A stretch of DNA of 64,000 bases from Planifilum fulgidum (GCF_900113175.1 NZ_FOOK01000010.1:1-64000), one strand, 5' to 3'. Positions 16,358-30,417 are shown, counted from the stretch's first letter. The notes: generated from the letters alone by a model not told the origin. Numbers and translations: made by a program.

Positions 16358-16372
16358 TGCTTTGCTCCAATG

Positions 16373-16447
16373 TGGTGCGCCTACCAGGATTCGAACCTGG
16401 GCACCTGGTTCCGGAGACCAGCGCTCTATCCCCTGAGCTATAGGCGC
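16373..16447 (-). tRNA. tRNA-Arg (anticodon CCG)
   Basis: On the minus strand the gene begins GCGCCTATAGCTCAG and ends in TAGGCGCACCA. The seven-base acceptor pairs, the T arm GTTCGAATC is standard and the anticodon loop CTCCGGA gives CCG. CCA is encoded. It lies alone between clpP and rpoN. Confidence 0.93.
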
Positions 16448-16471
16448 ATGCCGTAACCTTTGACGGGTAAC

Positions 16472-16500
16472 ATTATAGCGGATCTCGGGAGAAAATGCAA
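16472..16500 (-). promoter_or_regulatory. Promoter of tRNA-Arg
   Basis: Minus strand TTGCAT, 17-bp spacer, perfect TATAAT; predicted start about 18 bases before the tRNA 5' end. Confidence 0.7.
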
Positions 16501-16864
16501 GGGGAAATTTATTGCCGGGAGAATTCCCCCTGCCATGTATTATTTTATCCAACCTCGCCCTTTTCATCAAGGGGTTCCGGGGAGGCTTCCGCCGGCGGGG
16601 TTCATCGGTGGACGGTCCGCCGGGGCGAAAAGGCGTTTCAGAAGAATCGGCGGGGGAATGTGACGGTTTTTGTGGTAAAATGAAAGATGAAACGCACAGC
16701 GGACCCGCGGTTTCCGGCCGGCGGCGCCGAAGAATGTGGACATGGCCGCCCGGCTTCATCCCGGGGAATTTCAGCGGCGGGATTTTTCCTCAAGTCGAAA
16801 AAGAGCGAATAATCAATCCGGATGTCGGTTGAACGGATGCCGAACTCGCGCGGAGGTGGGAAAG
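16501..16864. other. Upstream region of rpoN
   Basis: About 360 bp without a supported gene. An extended -10 element, TGG followed by TAAAAT (16676-16681), could start the rpoN transcript, but it has no good -35. The open frame that continues upstream of rpoN to 16736 lacks a ribosome site and is not included in the gene. Confidence 0.35.
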
Positions 16865-18256
16865 GTGGCCTTGCAAATCAGTTACGGTCTGATTCAGGAG
16901 CAACGGATGAAACTGGTGATGACGCCGGAACTGCGGCAGGCGATCCAGTTGCTCCAGCTCTCCGCGGCGGATTTGGAGCAGTATATTCAGGAGCAGTTGG
17001 CGGAAAATCCGGTGTTGGAAATTGCCGAATCGGGCGAAGAAGGGGGAGGGGAGGCGGACATTTCCCTGCTGAACGCCGATCCGGCGGAATGGATGGCGTA
17101 CGTCCGGGACGGCGGGAGGAGGGAACGGGGAGTCTCCGATGGGGAGGCGGAAAGGTTTTCCTTCGAAAATTTGGCGGCTCCGTCGGAGTCTCTGGCGGAG
17201 GCGTTGGAGTTCCAGCTTCGCTTCCTGCCGCTGGACTCCGTCACCCGGACCCTGTGCCTCCACTTGATCGGAAATCTGGACGACAGCGGGTATCTGAGGA
17301 TCGATGCCGCTTCCCTGTGTAAACGCTTTAATGTGGACTTGCAGGCCTTTGATCGGGCTCTCAAGGTGCTTCAATCCCTGGAACCGGCGGGGGTGGGCGC
17401 CCGTTCCCTGTCGGAGTGTCTTCGGCTTCAGTTGCTGCGGGAGGATCCCCCGGACGAGGTGGCCCTCAGGATCGCCGAAAGCCACCTTCCCGACGTGGCG
17501 GAGGGACGGATTCGCAAGATCGCCCGTCAATTGGGCTGTGATATTCGGCGTGTGCAAGAGGCGATCGACCGGTTGAAGCGCCTGAATCCCCGGCCGGGAA
17601 TGGCCTATGCCTCCTCCGCACCCCATTATGTGTTGCCGGATGTCTGCGTGGAGCGGGTGAACGGAGAATACGTGGTCCTGGTCAATGAGGGGTTTTTGCC
17701 CCGTCTCACCGTGAACGACCGGTATCAGCGCATGCTGGCGGACGGCGGGGAGCAGGCCCGCCAGGCGGCGGACTATCTTAGGAACTGGTTTCAGTCGGCG
17801 GTTTGGCTCGTCCGGGGGATCGAGCAGCGGCGTCAAACCCTGTACCGGGTGACCCAGGTGATCGTTGAGAAGCAGCGGGCCTTTTTGGATCACGGCGTGG
17901 ACTGCCTGAAACCGCTCACCCTGCGGGAAGTGGCGGAGGAGCTGGGAATGCACGAGTCCACCGTGAGCCGTGCCACCCAAAACAAGTACGTGCAAACCCC
18001 GCGCGGCCTCTTTTCCTTCCGGTATTTCTTCCCTTCCGGCGTCGACTCCAGCTCGGGCGGCGCGTCGGCCAAAAGCGTGAAAAAGCGCATTTCGGAATGG
18101 ATTTCGGGGGAAGATAAACAAAAACCCCTGTCGGATCAACAGATCGCCGACCTTCTCCGCGCAGAAGGGATTCGGATCTCCCGCCGGACCGTGGCCAAAT
18201 ACCGGGAAGAGCTCGGGATTCCCTCCTCGATGGCCCGGCGGAGGTACGACGGTTGA
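16865..18256 (+). CDS. rpoN: RNA polymerase sigma-54 factor
   Basis: 463 residues. The N-terminal activator-interaction region begins ALQISYGLIQEQRMKLVM and continues LRQAIQLLQLSAADLEQY. The central core-binding domain follows, then the DNA-binding helix-turn-helix (LREVAEELGMHESTVSRATQNKYVQT). The C-terminal RpoN box is ISRRTVAKYREELGI near residues 438-452. It directs core polymerase to -24/-12 promoters that need an AAA+ activator; no such activator is in the window. B. subtilis calls it sigL. The GTG at 16865 follows GGAGGTG by about seven bases. Confidence 0.95.
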   Translation: MALQISYGLIQEQRMKLVMTPELRQAIQLLQLSAADLEQYIQEQLAENPVLEIAESGEEGGGEADISLLNADPAEWMAYVRDGGRRERGVSDGEAERFSFENLAAPSESLAEALEFQLRFLPLDSVTRTLCLHLIGNLDDSGYLRIDAASLCKRFNVDLQAFDRALKVLQSLEPAGVGARSLSECLRLQLLREDPPDEVALRIAESHLPDVAEGRIRKIARQLGCDIRRVQEAIDRLKRLNPRPGMAYASSAPHYVLPDVCVERVNGEYVVLVNEGFLPRLTVNDRYQRMLADGGEQARQAADYLRNWFQSAVWLVRGIEQRRQTLYRVTQVIVEKQRAFLDHGVDCLKPLTLREVAEELGMHESTVSRATQNKYVQTPRGLFSFRYFFPSGVDSSSGGASAKSVKKRISEWISGEDKQKPLSDQQIADLLRAEGIRISRRTVAKYREELGIPSSMARRRYDG

Positions 18257-18329
18257 TCGCCCCGTCATCCGGTTTGTGACAATTCGGGGAACCTTTGTCC
18301 GGGAAGCGGCACCGGCGCTTTTCCGCACC

Positions 18330-18358
18330 TTGTCAGCTCTGGGGCCATCGGCTACAAT
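18330..18358 (+). promoter_or_regulatory. Promoter of the cggR-gapA operon
   Basis: TTGTCA, a 17-bp spacer and TACAAT. The predicted start is near 18365, upstream of the CggR operator at 18396, so a bound repressor would act as a roadblock as in B. subtilis. Confidence 0.75.
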
Positions 18359-18395
18359 GAAAGTGGAGCCGCGATTCCTTTTCTTTTGCCCTTGT

Positions 18396-18431
18396 TGGGA
18401 CGTATTTTGTTATACAGGGACATGAATTGTC
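18396..18431 (+). promoter_or_regulatory. CggR operator
   Basis: TGGGAC-N6-TGTT-N4-AGGGAC-N6-TGTC, the 36-bp tandem architecture known for B. subtilis CggR. The second half-site is the better match and also forms the palindrome GGGACATGAATTGTCCC. It lies 19 bp before the cggR start codon. Confidence 0.8.
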
Positions 18432-18449
18432 CCGATATGAAAAGGTGAG

Positions 18450-20536
<2,087 letters not shown>

Positions 20537-20539
20537 AAT

Positions 20540-20579
20540 ATGAGAAGAAACGGAGGAGAGGTCTTCTCCTCCTTCTCAT
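20540..20579 (+). promoter_or_regulatory. Long hairpin in the gapA-pgk junction
   Basis: ATGAGAAG and GGAGGAGA pair with TTCTCCTCC and CTTCTCAT almost continuously around a GGTC loop. There is no T-tract, so simple termination is unlikely. It could stabilise the gapA mRNA 3' end after processing or trim transcription into pgk. Confidence 0.55.
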
Positions 20580-20600
20580 GTGCGGAGGGAGATGGATTTC

Positions 20601-21785
20601 GTGAAAAAGAAATCGATCGCCGATGTGGACGTCCGGGGAAAACGCGTGTTTTGCCGGGTGGACTTCAACGTTCCCCTGGAAGGGGGACGCGTGGCCGACG
20701 ACACGAGGATCCGCGCCGCCCTTCCCACAATCCGTCACCTGACGGAGAGGGGAGCCAAGGTGATCCTCGCCAGCCATCTGGGCCGGCCGAAGGGGCAGGT
20801 GAAGGAGGAGCTGCGGCTCACTCCCGTGGCCGGGCGTCTGTCGGAACTGCTGGGAAAACCGGTGGACAAGGCGGACGAAGTGATCGGCCCCTCGGTGACG
20901 GAACGGGTGGCCCGATTGGAGGAGGGGCAGATCCTGCTCCTGGAGAACGTCCGCTTCCATCCCGGTGAGGAGAAAAACGATCCCGATCTGGCCAAGGCCT
21001 TCGCCGATCTGGCCGATCTGTACGTCAACGACGCCTTCGGGGCGGCGCACCGGGCCCATGCCTCCACGGAGGGAATCGCCCGGCACCTGCCCGCCGTGGC
21101 CGGCTTTTTGCTGCAGCGGGAGCTCGAAGTGCTGGGCGAGGCCCTGGAGTCGCCGGAGAGACCCTTCACGGCGATCATCGGCGGAGCCAAGGTGAAGGAC
21201 AAAATCGGCGTCATCGAAAACCTGCTGAACAAGGTGGACAATCTGCTGATCGGCGGGGGCTTGTCCAACACCTTCATCAAGGCCCAGGGGCATGAAGTGG
21301 GCAAATCCCTCCTGGAGGAAGACAAAGTGGATCTGGCCCGCCGGCTGATCGAACAGGCCGGGGAAAAGGGAGTCCGCCTGCTGTTGCCGGTCGACGTGGT
21401 GGTGGCGGACCGGCTGGAAGAGCCCGAAGACATCGCCGCGGTGGCGGTGGAGGCGATTCCTTCCGACCGGATGGCGCTCGATATCGGGCCGAGGACCCGG
21501 GAGCGGTTTGCCGAGGTGATCCGCCTGTCCAAGCTCATCGTGTGGAACGGGCCGATGGGCGTCTTCGAGCGGGAGCCCTTCGACGAGGGAACCAACGCCG
21601 TCGCCCGGGCCCTGGCGGAGACGGAGGCCAAAACCATCGTCGGAGGCGGCGATTCCGCGGCGGCCGTTGAGAAGTCGGGGCTGGCGGATCGCATCGATCA
21701 CATATCCACCGGCGGCGGGGCTTCCCTGGAGTTGATGGAGGGGAAAGAGCTGCCGGGCGTGGCGGCGCTGGACGACCGGGATTAA
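20601..21785 (+). CDS. pgk: Phosphoglycerate kinase
   Basis: 394 residues from the GTG at 20601, matching the usual length. The N-terminus [20 protein letters not shown] aligns without gap to known kinases, and DFNVP carries substrate contacts. The C-terminal lobe has [13 protein letters not shown] and [14 protein letters not shown] for nucleotide binding. It makes ATP from 1,3-bisphosphoglycerate. ATG 20592 and ATG 20580 are in frame upstream, but the first sits too close to GGAGGGAG and the second lies in the hairpin region. Confidence 0.96.
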   Translation: MKKKSIADVDVRGKRVFCRVDFNVPLEGGRVADDTRIRAALPTIRHLTERGAKVILASHLGRPKGQVKEELRLTPVAGRLSELLGKPVDKADEVIGPSVTERVARLEEGQILLLENVRFHPGEEKNDPDLAKAFADLADLYVNDAFGAAHRAHASTEGIARHLPAVAGFLLQRELEVLGEALESPERPFTAIIGGAKVKDKIGVIENLLNKVDNLLIGGGLSNTFIKAQGHEVGKSLLEEDKVDLARRLIEQAGEKGVRLLLPVDVVVADRLEEPEDIAAVAVEAIPSDRMALDIGPRTRERFAEVIRLSKLIVWNGPMGVFEREPFDEGTNAVARALAETEAKTIVGGGDSAAAVEKSGLADRIDHISTGGGASLELMEGKELPGVAALDDRD

Positions 21786-21807
21786 TTCACAGAAAGGGGG
21801 ACCGCCG

Positions 21808-22571
21808 ATGCGCATTCCCGTCATCGCAGGAAACTGGAAAATGCACAAGACTGTCAAAGAGGCGCTGTCCTTTTTGAGCACCCTCCGCTCCGAGCCCTTG
21901 CCCGGCAATGTGGAAACGGTGATCTGCGCCCCTTACCCCTCCCTTCCCGCGCTGGTCGAGGCGGCGGAGGGAAGCGGCATCGGCATCGGGGCGCAGAACC
22001 TGCACTGGGCCGAAGAGGGGGCGTACACCGGCGAGGTGAGCGCCCGGATGCTGACCGACATCGGCGTCCGCTACGTCATTATCGGCCATTCCGAGCGGCG
22101 GACGTATTTTGCCGAGACGGACGAGTCGGTCAACCGGAAAGGGAAGACCGCCCTCAAACACGGTCTGGTGCCCATCCTCTGCGTCGGCGAGTCGCTCGAG
22201 GAGCGGGAAAGCGGAAAAACGAAACACGTGGTCCGGGAGCAGGTCGTGCGGGCCCTGGACGGACTGGCATCGGAGGAAGTGAAGGGATTGATCGTCGCCT
22301 ACGAACCGGTTTGGGCCATCGGGACCGGGCGGGCGTCCACGGCGGAGGATGCCGGCGAGGTGATCGGATTCATTCGCCGGACGGTCGCCGACCTGTACGA
22401 TCAGCAGGTGGCAGGTGAGGTGCGCATTCTGTACGGCGGGAGCGTGAAGCCGGGCAATATCGGGGCGTTCCTGGCCGAAGCCGACATCGACGGAGCCCTG
22501 GTGGGGGGAGCCAGTCTGGATCCGGAGTCGTTCCGGCAGCTGGTCGCTGCCGCGGCAGGGAGGGAGAACGG

Positions 22572-22575
<4 letters not shown>
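21808..22575 (+). CDS. tpiA: Triosephosphate isomerase
   Basis: 255 residues. It has AGNWKMHKT with the N-terminal Lys, the catalytic His in IIGHSERR, the catalytic Glu in [11 protein letters not shown], and the phosphate grippers [10 protein letters not shown] and VGGASL. It interconverts dihydroxyacetone phosphate and glyceraldehyde 3-phosphate. AAAGGGGGA precedes the ATG, 22 bp after pgk, and the stop overlaps the start of gpmI by four bases, indicating translational coupling. Confidence 0.97.
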
Positions 22576-25462
<2,887 letters not shown>

Positions 25463-25479
25463 CGGGCCTCGCGCCGGGA

Positions 25480-25528
25480 GGGGATGCGATGCCGCGGGAT
25501 GGCGCCCGCGGATGCATCCCCTTTTTTT
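25480..25528 (+). terminator. Terminator of the glycolytic operon
   Basis: GGGGATGC pairs with GCATCCCC, with an inner GCCGCGGG/CCCGCGG-type stem, followed by seven T residues. It lies 17 bp past the eno stop. Confidence 0.8.
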
Positions 25529-25533
25529 CGCGG

Positions 25534-25563
25534 TTGCAAACCTTCCGGCCCTTGTGCTACATT
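25534..25563 (+). promoter_or_regulatory. Promoter of secG
   Basis: TTGCAA, 18-bp spacer, TACATT, directly after the operon terminator and 37 bp before the secG GTG. Confidence 0.5.
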
Positions 25564-25599
25564 TACTTAAGTGGAAGTGTGGGCGGAGGTGGATAAACC

Positions 25600-25833
25600 G
25601 TGGAACTGGCGGCAAAAATTTTGCTGGCGATCGTCAGCATCGGTTTGATTGTCGTCGTCTTGTTGCAGTCGGGAAAAAGCGCCGGACTGTCCGGGGCCAT
25701 CGCCGGCGGTGCCGAACATCTGATGGGGAAGGCCAAGGCGCGGGGGATCGACGCCCTGCTCCACCGGATCACGGTGGTGTTGGCAACCCTGTTTATCCTC
25801 TTGACGCTGTTGGTCGGTTACTTCGTCAAGTGA
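25600..25833 (+). CDS. secG: Preprotein translocase subunit SecG
   Basis: 77 residues with two transmembrane helices (about 4-22 and 54-74) flanking the Gly-rich cytosolic loop SGKSAGLSGAIAGGAEHLMG, the SecG signature. It assists SecYE in protein export. The GTG follows GGAGGTG. In many Bacillota secG lies between eno and the esterase-rnr-smpB genes, as here. Confidence 0.93.
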   Translation: MELAAKILLAIVSIGLIVVVLLQSGKSAGLSGAIAGGAEHLMGKAKARGIDALLHRITVVLATLFILLTLLVGYFVK

Positions 25834-25941
25834 AGAGGGATCTGTGCAGCGAGGGCTTTCCTTGCTGTTTTTTCTTTCAGGCCGTAAGCGGGCCGGCCGG
25901 GGAGAAGGGGGACGTTCCAAACTTTCCGGCCATGAAAGGAC

Positions 25942-25996
25942 GGGGGCGTGCCGTTTGCCGGGGCGGGGCATTTGACGGCATCCCCCTCTTTTTTTC
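25942..25996 (+). terminator. Terminator after secG
   Basis: GGGGG...TGCCGT pairs with ACGGCA..CCCCC around a GC-rich loop and is followed by CTTTTTTT. It lies about 110 bp past the secG stop. Confidence 0.65.
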
Positions 25997-26033
25997 CGGG
26001 CCCTTTTGATTTGCCCGTCACGGCCCTTGCCTT

Positions 26034-26063
26034 TTGAAGGGACGGACCGGGATGTGGTAAAAT
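26034..26063 (+). promoter_or_regulatory. Promoter of the est-rnr unit
   Basis: TTGAAG, 18-bp spacer, TAAAAT with a TGG extension just upstream (extended -10). It sits 120 bp before the esterase start. Confidence 0.5.
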
Positions 26064-26182
26064 TGTCCAGATCGCCCGCTCAGGCACCGGAGGCGGCCGT
26101 TGCGTTCCGACGGCCGACCGCTTTCCGGATGGAACATGGCCAATCCCGGGAAAAATAATAATGCAAATATGGGAGGCGGCTC

Positions 26183-26953
26183 ATGAAAATCGTTCGTCGT
26201 TCGCCGGAACCTTTTTTTTATCCGGGCGGAGAGGTCGGGCTGCTGCTGGTGCACGGTTTTACCGGCACCCCGGCGGAGCTGAGGCCGATGGGAGACTTTT
26301 TCCGAAAGCAGGGGCTGTCCGTCCATGCCCCCCTCCTCCGGGGTCACGGAACCTGTCCGGAGGAATTGGCCCGGACCACCTGGAAGGACTGGCGGGAAAG
26401 CGTGCTTCAGGCCCACGACCGGCTGCGCCGGGAGGCGGGCGTGCGCCGCTTGTTCGCCGCGGGGCTGTCGATGGGCGGACTGTTGGTGCTGGATCTCGCC
26501 CGGCATCGGCCCCTCGACGGAGTGATCTCCATGTGCGCCCCCATTTGGCTGAAGGATCGGCGGGCCGTTTTCGCTCCCCTGGTGCGCTTCTTCAGGCCCT
26601 ATCTGCCGCGGCGCGAACGGAAGGAAGCGCATATCGAGGAGCACCTGGTTTCCTACGACCGGTTGCCCCTCGCCTCCGTCGGCCATCTTCTCCGCCTGAT
26701 CCGGCATGTGCGCCGCCGCTTGCCGGAAATCACCGTCCCGGCGCTGGTGATTCAGTCGGAACGGGATGAAACCGTCGAACCCTCCAGCGCCCGGTACATC
26801 CTGAAGCACCTCGGTTCAGAGGACAAGGAATTTCGTTCCTACGCCAACTCTTCCCACATCATCACCCTGGACCGGGAACGGGACCGGCTGTTCGCCGACG
26901 TGGAAACCTTCATTCGGCGCGTGACGCGAGAGAAAAGCAGAGAGGAGAAGTAG
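26183..26953 (+). CDS. est: Carboxylesterase, Est30/EstA type alpha/beta hydrolase
   Basis: 256 residues. The oxyanion region is LLLVHGFTGTPAELRPMG and the nucleophile elbow is AAGLSMGGLLVLDLA. The acid is in VIQSERDETVEP and the His in NSSHIITLDRERD. Thermostable Est30 of Geobacillus has the same build and locus, between secG and rnr. It hydrolyses short acyl esters in vitro; the natural substrate is unknown. It ends one base before the rnr GTG, so the two are co-transcribed. Confidence 0.9.
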   Translation: MKIVRRSPEPFFYPGGEVGLLLVHGFTGTPAELRPMGDFFRKQGLSVHAPLLRGHGTCPEELARTTWKDWRESVLQAHDRLRREAGVRRLFAAGLSMGGLLVLDLARHRPLDGVISMCAPIWLKDRRAVFAPLVRFFRPYLPRRERKEAHIEEHLVSYDRLPLASVGHLLRLIRHVRRRLPEITVPALVIQSERDETVEPSSARYILKHLGSEDKEFRSYANSSHIITLDRERDRLFADVETFIRRVTREKSREEK

Positions 26954-26954
26954 G

Positions 26955-29207
26955 GTGACCCAGGAACAGGAAATTCTGCGGTTCATGCAAAAACAGGCGT
27001 ACAAACCGATGACCCTTCAGGAGCTGATGGAAACCTTCGGGATCGGGGAGGACGAGCGGGAGCCATTTCAGCGCCTGCTCGCGGAAATGGAGGCCGAAGG
27101 GAAGATCGTGTGCACCCGGTCGAAGCGGTACGGGGTGCCCGAACGGCTCAACCTGGTGCGGGGCACGCTGCAGGGGCACCCCAAGGGGTTCGGCTTTGTC
27201 GTACCCGACACCCCCGGAAAGCCGGATGTCTTTGTCCATCCCAACGATCTGAACGGGGCGATGGACGGGGACCTGGTCCTCGCCCGCCTGCACGGTGGGA
27301 AGCGGGAAGGCCTCCGGCCGGAGGGGGAGGTTGTCCGCATTCTCAAGCGGGGACGCACTTTTGTGGTCGGAACCTTCACGTCTCCTTCCCGCCACTTCGG
27401 CTTTGTCATCCCCGATGACCGAAGGCTTCCCGCGGATATCTTCATCCCCCCGGAAGGGCGGAACGGCGCGAAGGAAGGGCAAAAGGTGGTGGTCCGGCTT
27501 CACCACTATCCCGGCGCGCGGCACAGCGCCGAGGGAGTGGTGACGGAGATCCTGGGGCACAAGGATGACCCGGGGGTGGACATCCTGTCCATCATCCGCA
27601 AATATCAGCTGCCGGAGGAGTTCCCCGAAGAGGTGCTGCGGGAGGCGGAACAGATCCCCGAAACCATCGATCCGAAGGAACTCGAGGGGCGCCGCGACCT
27701 GCGGAACCGGACACTGGTCACCATCGACGGGGAAGATGCCAAGGATCTGGACGATGCCGTTTCCGTGGAACGGCTGCCCAACGGCCATTTCCGCCTCGGG
27801 GTGCACATCGCCGACGTGAGCTACTATGTGAAGGAAGGGAGCGCCCTGGACCGGGAAGCCTACCGGCGCGGCTGCAGCGTCTATTTGGTGGACCGGGTCA
27901 TTCCGATGCTCCCCCCGCGCCTCTCCAACGGCATCTGCAGCCTCAATCCCCGGGTGGACCGGCTCACCATCACCTGCGACATGGAGCTGAACAAACAGGG
28001 GGACGTGGTGGATTACGACATCTATCCCAGCGTGATCCGCACCCGGGAACGGATGACCTACGACGCCGTGAAACGCATTCTGGTGGACGAGGATCCCGAG
28101 CTGATCGAGCGTTACGAGCCCCTCGTCGGGGATTTCCGGCTGATGGCCGAGCTTGCCAGGATCCTCCGCCGGCGGCGGATGAAGCGGGGAGCCATCGATT
28201 TCAACTTCAGCGAAGCGAAGATCAAGGTGGACGAGCGGGGAAAACCGGTGGAGATCGTTCGCCGGCCGCGGACCATCGCCGAATCGTTGATCGAAGAGTT
28301 CATGCTGGCGGCCAACGAGACGGTCGCCTCCCATTTCGCCCGCGCGGAGATCCCCTTCCTCTACCGGATCCACGAAAAACCGGATACGGAGAAGCTGCAG
28401 TCCTTCTTCGAATTCATCACGCACTTCGGCTATTCGATCCGGGGGCAGGCGGACAAGATCCGGCCCCGTGCCCTGCAACAGCTCCTGGAAGAGATCGAGG
28501 GCAAGCCGGAGGAAACCCTGATCAGCACGGTGATGCTCCGCTCGATGAAGCAGGCCCGCTACGCGGCCGAGTGCCTGGGTCACTTCGGGCTGGCTGCCCG
28601 GTATTACACCCACTTCACGTCTCCGATCCGCCGGTATCCCGATCTGGTGATCCACCGCATCATCCGGGAAGTGTTTACGGAAAAACTCTTCTCCCCGCAG
28701 CGGATCGACCAGCTGAACGCGCAGCTGCCGGAAACGGCCGATCAGGCTTCCAAGCGGGAGCGGATCGCCATCGAGGCGGAACGGGAGACCGATGACCTGA
28801 AGAAGGCCGAATTCATGATGGACCGGATCGGCGAAGAGTTCGAGGGGCTGATCAGCGGCGTCACCGCCTTCGGGATTTTCGTCGAATTGGAGAACACCGT
28901 CGAAGGCTTGGTTCATGTCAGCTACATGAACGACGATTATTACCGCTACGACGAGGATACCTACAGCCTGTACGGGGAGCGGACCGGCAAGGTGTACCGG
29001 ATCGGGGACCGGGTGAAGGTTCGGGTGATCGGTGTCAACATCGACGAGCACAAGGTGGATTTCGAACTGGTCGCCAAGGAAGAAGCGGAGGAGGAACCGG
29101 AAAGAAAAGGGAAGCGGGGCCGAAAGGGCAAAAAGCGCGGCCGCCTGAAGGAGCGGGAGGAGGGCAAGCGGAAGGGGAAAAAAGGCAGGAAAAAGAAACG
29201 GGCTTGA
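26955..29207 (+). CDS. rnr: Ribonuclease R
   Basis: 750 residues. Domains in order: N-terminal winged helix (about 5-65), two cold-shock/OB domains (GHPKGFGFVVPD near 72; SRHFGFVIPDDRRL near 145), the catalytic RNB domain (VTIDGEDAKDLDDAVS holds the metal aspartates; YTHFTSPIRRYPDLVIHR follows), then S1 (ISGVTAFGIFVELENTVEG). A Lys/Arg-rich tail from about 715 probably helps unwind structured RNA. It is a processive 3'-5' exonuclease that degrades structured RNA and assists SmpB-tmRNA decay of broken messages. GTG start directly after est. Confidence 0.95.
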   Translation: MTQEQEILRFMQKQAYKPMTLQELMETFGIGEDEREPFQRLLAEMEAEGKIVCTRSKRYGVPERLNLVRGTLQGHPKGFGFVVPDTPGKPDVFVHPNDLNGAMDGDLVLARLHGGKREGLRPEGEVVRILKRGRTFVVGTFTSPSRHFGFVIPDDRRLPADIFIPPEGRNGAKEGQKVVVRLHHYPGARHSAEGVVTEILGHKDDPGVDILSIIRKYQLPEEFPEEVLREAEQIPETIDPKELEGRRDLRNRTLVTIDGEDAKDLDDAVSVERLPNGHFRLGVHIADVSYYVKEGSALDREAYRRGCSVYLVDRVIPMLPPRLSNGICSLNPRVDRLTITCDMELNKQGDVVDYDIYPSVIRTRERMTYDAVKRILVDEDPELIERYEPLVGDFRLMAELARILRRRRMKRGAIDFNFSEAKIKVDERGKPVEIVRRPRTIAESLIEEFMLAANETVASHFARAEIPFLYRIHEKPDTEKLQSFFEFITHFGYSIRGQADKIRPRALQQLLEEIEGKPEETLISTVMLRSMKQARYAAECLGHFGLAARYYTHFTSPIRRYPDLVIHRIIREVFTEKLFSPQRIDQLNAQLPETADQASKRERIAIEAERETDDLKKAEFMMDRIGEEFEGLISGVTAFGIFVELENTVEGLVHVSYMNDDYYRYDEDTYSLYGERTGKVYRIGDRVKVRVIGVNIDEHKVDFELVAKEEAEEEPERKGKRGRKGKKRGRLKEREEGKRKGKKGRKKKRA

Positions 29208-29235
29208 CCGTCCTTCCGGGGCGGCCGCCGCCTTG

Positions 29236-29264
29236 TTGACAAACATCCGCGCCGTTGCTATAGT
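29236..29264 (+). promoter_or_regulatory. Promoter of smpB
   Basis: Perfect TTGACA, 17-bp spacer, TATAGT. The predicted start is near 29271, which places the smpB start at GTG 29300 rather than at the in-frame ATG 29267. Confidence 0.8.
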
Positions 29265-29299
29265 AAGTGATGCGACTTTCCGGGAGAGGGGTGAGCGCG

Positions 29300-29767
29300 G
29301 TGGCCAAAAGCGGAGTGAAGGTGATCGCCCGAAACAAGAAGGCGCTTCATGATTATCACATCGAAGAAACCTACGAGGCCGGCATCGTGCTCACCGGGAC
29401 GGAAATCAAGTCGATTCGCCAGGGGCGGGTCAACCTGCGGGACAGCTTCGCCCGGATCGAGGACGGGGAAGTGTATCTCCTGAACATGCACATCAGCCCC
29501 TACGAACAGGGGAACCGTTTCAACCCCGATCCGACGCGGACGCGAAAGCTGCTTCTCCACAAGGAGGAGATCCGCAAGTTGATCGGCCTGACCCGGCAGA
29601 AGGGATACACCCTGATCCCGCTGGATGTCCACCTTCGCAACGGCTTTGCCAAGGTTCAGCTCGCCTTGGCCAAAGGGAAAAAGCAGTACGACAAGCGGGC
29701 GGACATCGCCAAGAGGGACGCACAGCGGGAGATCGAGCGCCAGCTGAAGGAGCGCCGGTTCCGTTAG
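29300..29767 (+). CDS. smpB: SsrA-binding protein SmpB
   Basis: 155 residues. [20 protein letters not shown], the beta-barrel motif [30 protein letters not shown] and the basic C-terminal tail [16 protein letters not shown] are characteristic. It binds the tRNA-like end of tmRNA and brings it to stalled ribosomes. The gene encoding tmRNA follows 96 bp downstream. The GTG start is chosen from the promoter position and GAGGGGTGAG upstream. Confidence 0.96.
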   Translation: MAKSGVKVIARNKKALHDYHIEETYEAGIVLTGTEIKSIRQGRVNLRDSFARIEDGEVYLLNMHISPYEQGNRFNPDPTRTRKLLLHKEEIRKLIGLTRQKGYTLIPLDVHLRNGFAKVQLALAKGKKQYDKRADIAKRDAQREIERQLKERRFR

Positions 29768-29806
29768 CGTTTGCCCGTTTGGGCAAAAATTGCTTGTCAT
29801 ATCCCC

Positions 29807-29835
29807 TTTACATTCTCTTCTTGCGGTGATATAAT
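29807..29835 (+). promoter_or_regulatory. Promoter of ssrA
   Basis: TTTACA, 17-bp spacer, perfect TATAAT. The transcript would begin about 22 bases before the mature tmRNA 5' end, giving a short precursor leader. Confidence 0.75.
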
Positions 29836-29863
29836 ATCCAGTGTCCGTCGATTCCGGAATCTT

Positions 29864-30235
29864 GGGGGCGTTCATGGGATTCGACGGGGATCGATCGAGC
29901 GTCGGCAGCGAGCCGAGGGGCTGCGACCTTCGTCAAAAACGCAGGTTGCCAAATGTAACTGGCAAACAAGAAAACTACGCTCTGGCTGCTTAATTCCAGC
30001 CAGGATCCGCTTCACCGTCGCCCGTGCGGTGTTGCCGGGTCTCAAAGCTAGCGGGCTAGCCGACCGAAGTCGCCGCCGGTCGGAAGGCGAAATTCAGGCG
30101 GCTGGCCGGATGGAAGGCCTGTCACTGGGCAGTCCATGCGGCGAGACTTAATACAGTGACTGCGCTCGGAGAAACCGGCGTGGCGAGGTCTCCGGACAGC
30201 GGTTCGACTCCGCTCGCCTCCACCAAGCACCGATC
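29864..30235 (+). ncRNA. ssrA: Transfer-messenger RNA (tmRNA)
   Basis: The 5' end GGGGGCG pairs with CGCCTCC before ACCA at the 3' end (one G-U pair). The conserved GGATTCGACGGGG is near the start and the T arm GGTTCGACTCC near the end. The tag frame after TAACT reads GKQENYALAA then TAA, preceded by the Ala carried on the RNA itself. The ALAA degron end is typical. With SmpB it rescues stalled ribosomes and marks the nascent protein for ClpXP-type proteolysis. Confidence 0.96.
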
Positions 30236-30243
30236 TTCGTCAT

Positions 30244-30319
30244 GCTGACGTAGCTCAGCTGGTAGAGCACTTCACTCGTAATGAAGGGGTCGGGGGTTCG
30301 AATCCCTCCGTCAGCACCA
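30244..30319 (+). tRNA. tRNA-Thr (anticodon CGT)
   Basis: Acceptor GCTGACG pairs with CGTCAGC; D arm TAGCTCAGCTGGTAGAGCA; anticodon loop CTCGTAA gives CGT; T arm GGTTCGAATCC; CCA encoded. It begins nine bases after the tmRNA end, so both probably come from one precursor. Confidence 0.95.
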
Positions 30320-30381
30320 ATAAGGAAAATGAACAGTCGCAATATAGTGTTCGGCTTAAGACACGGTTTCACTTTGGCAAT

Positions 30382-30417
30382 CCACTTTCCATCAAAAATG
30401 ATGGGGAGTGGTTTTTT
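30382..30417 (+). terminator. Terminator of the ssrA-tRNA-Thr unit
   Basis: CCACT and CCATC pair with GATGG and AGTGG across an A-rich loop, followed by six T residues. Confidence 0.75.

Noticed and set aside
17318-17331. cre-like TGTAAACGCTTTAA
   Set aside because: It lies inside rpoN coding sequence, far from a promoter, and the bases are explained by the codons; a functional CcpA site is not supported.
29770-29787. Small TTTGCCC/GGGCAAA hairpin after smpB
   Set aside because: Seven-pair stem followed by A residues, not a T-tract, and close to the ssrA promoter; not called as a terminator.
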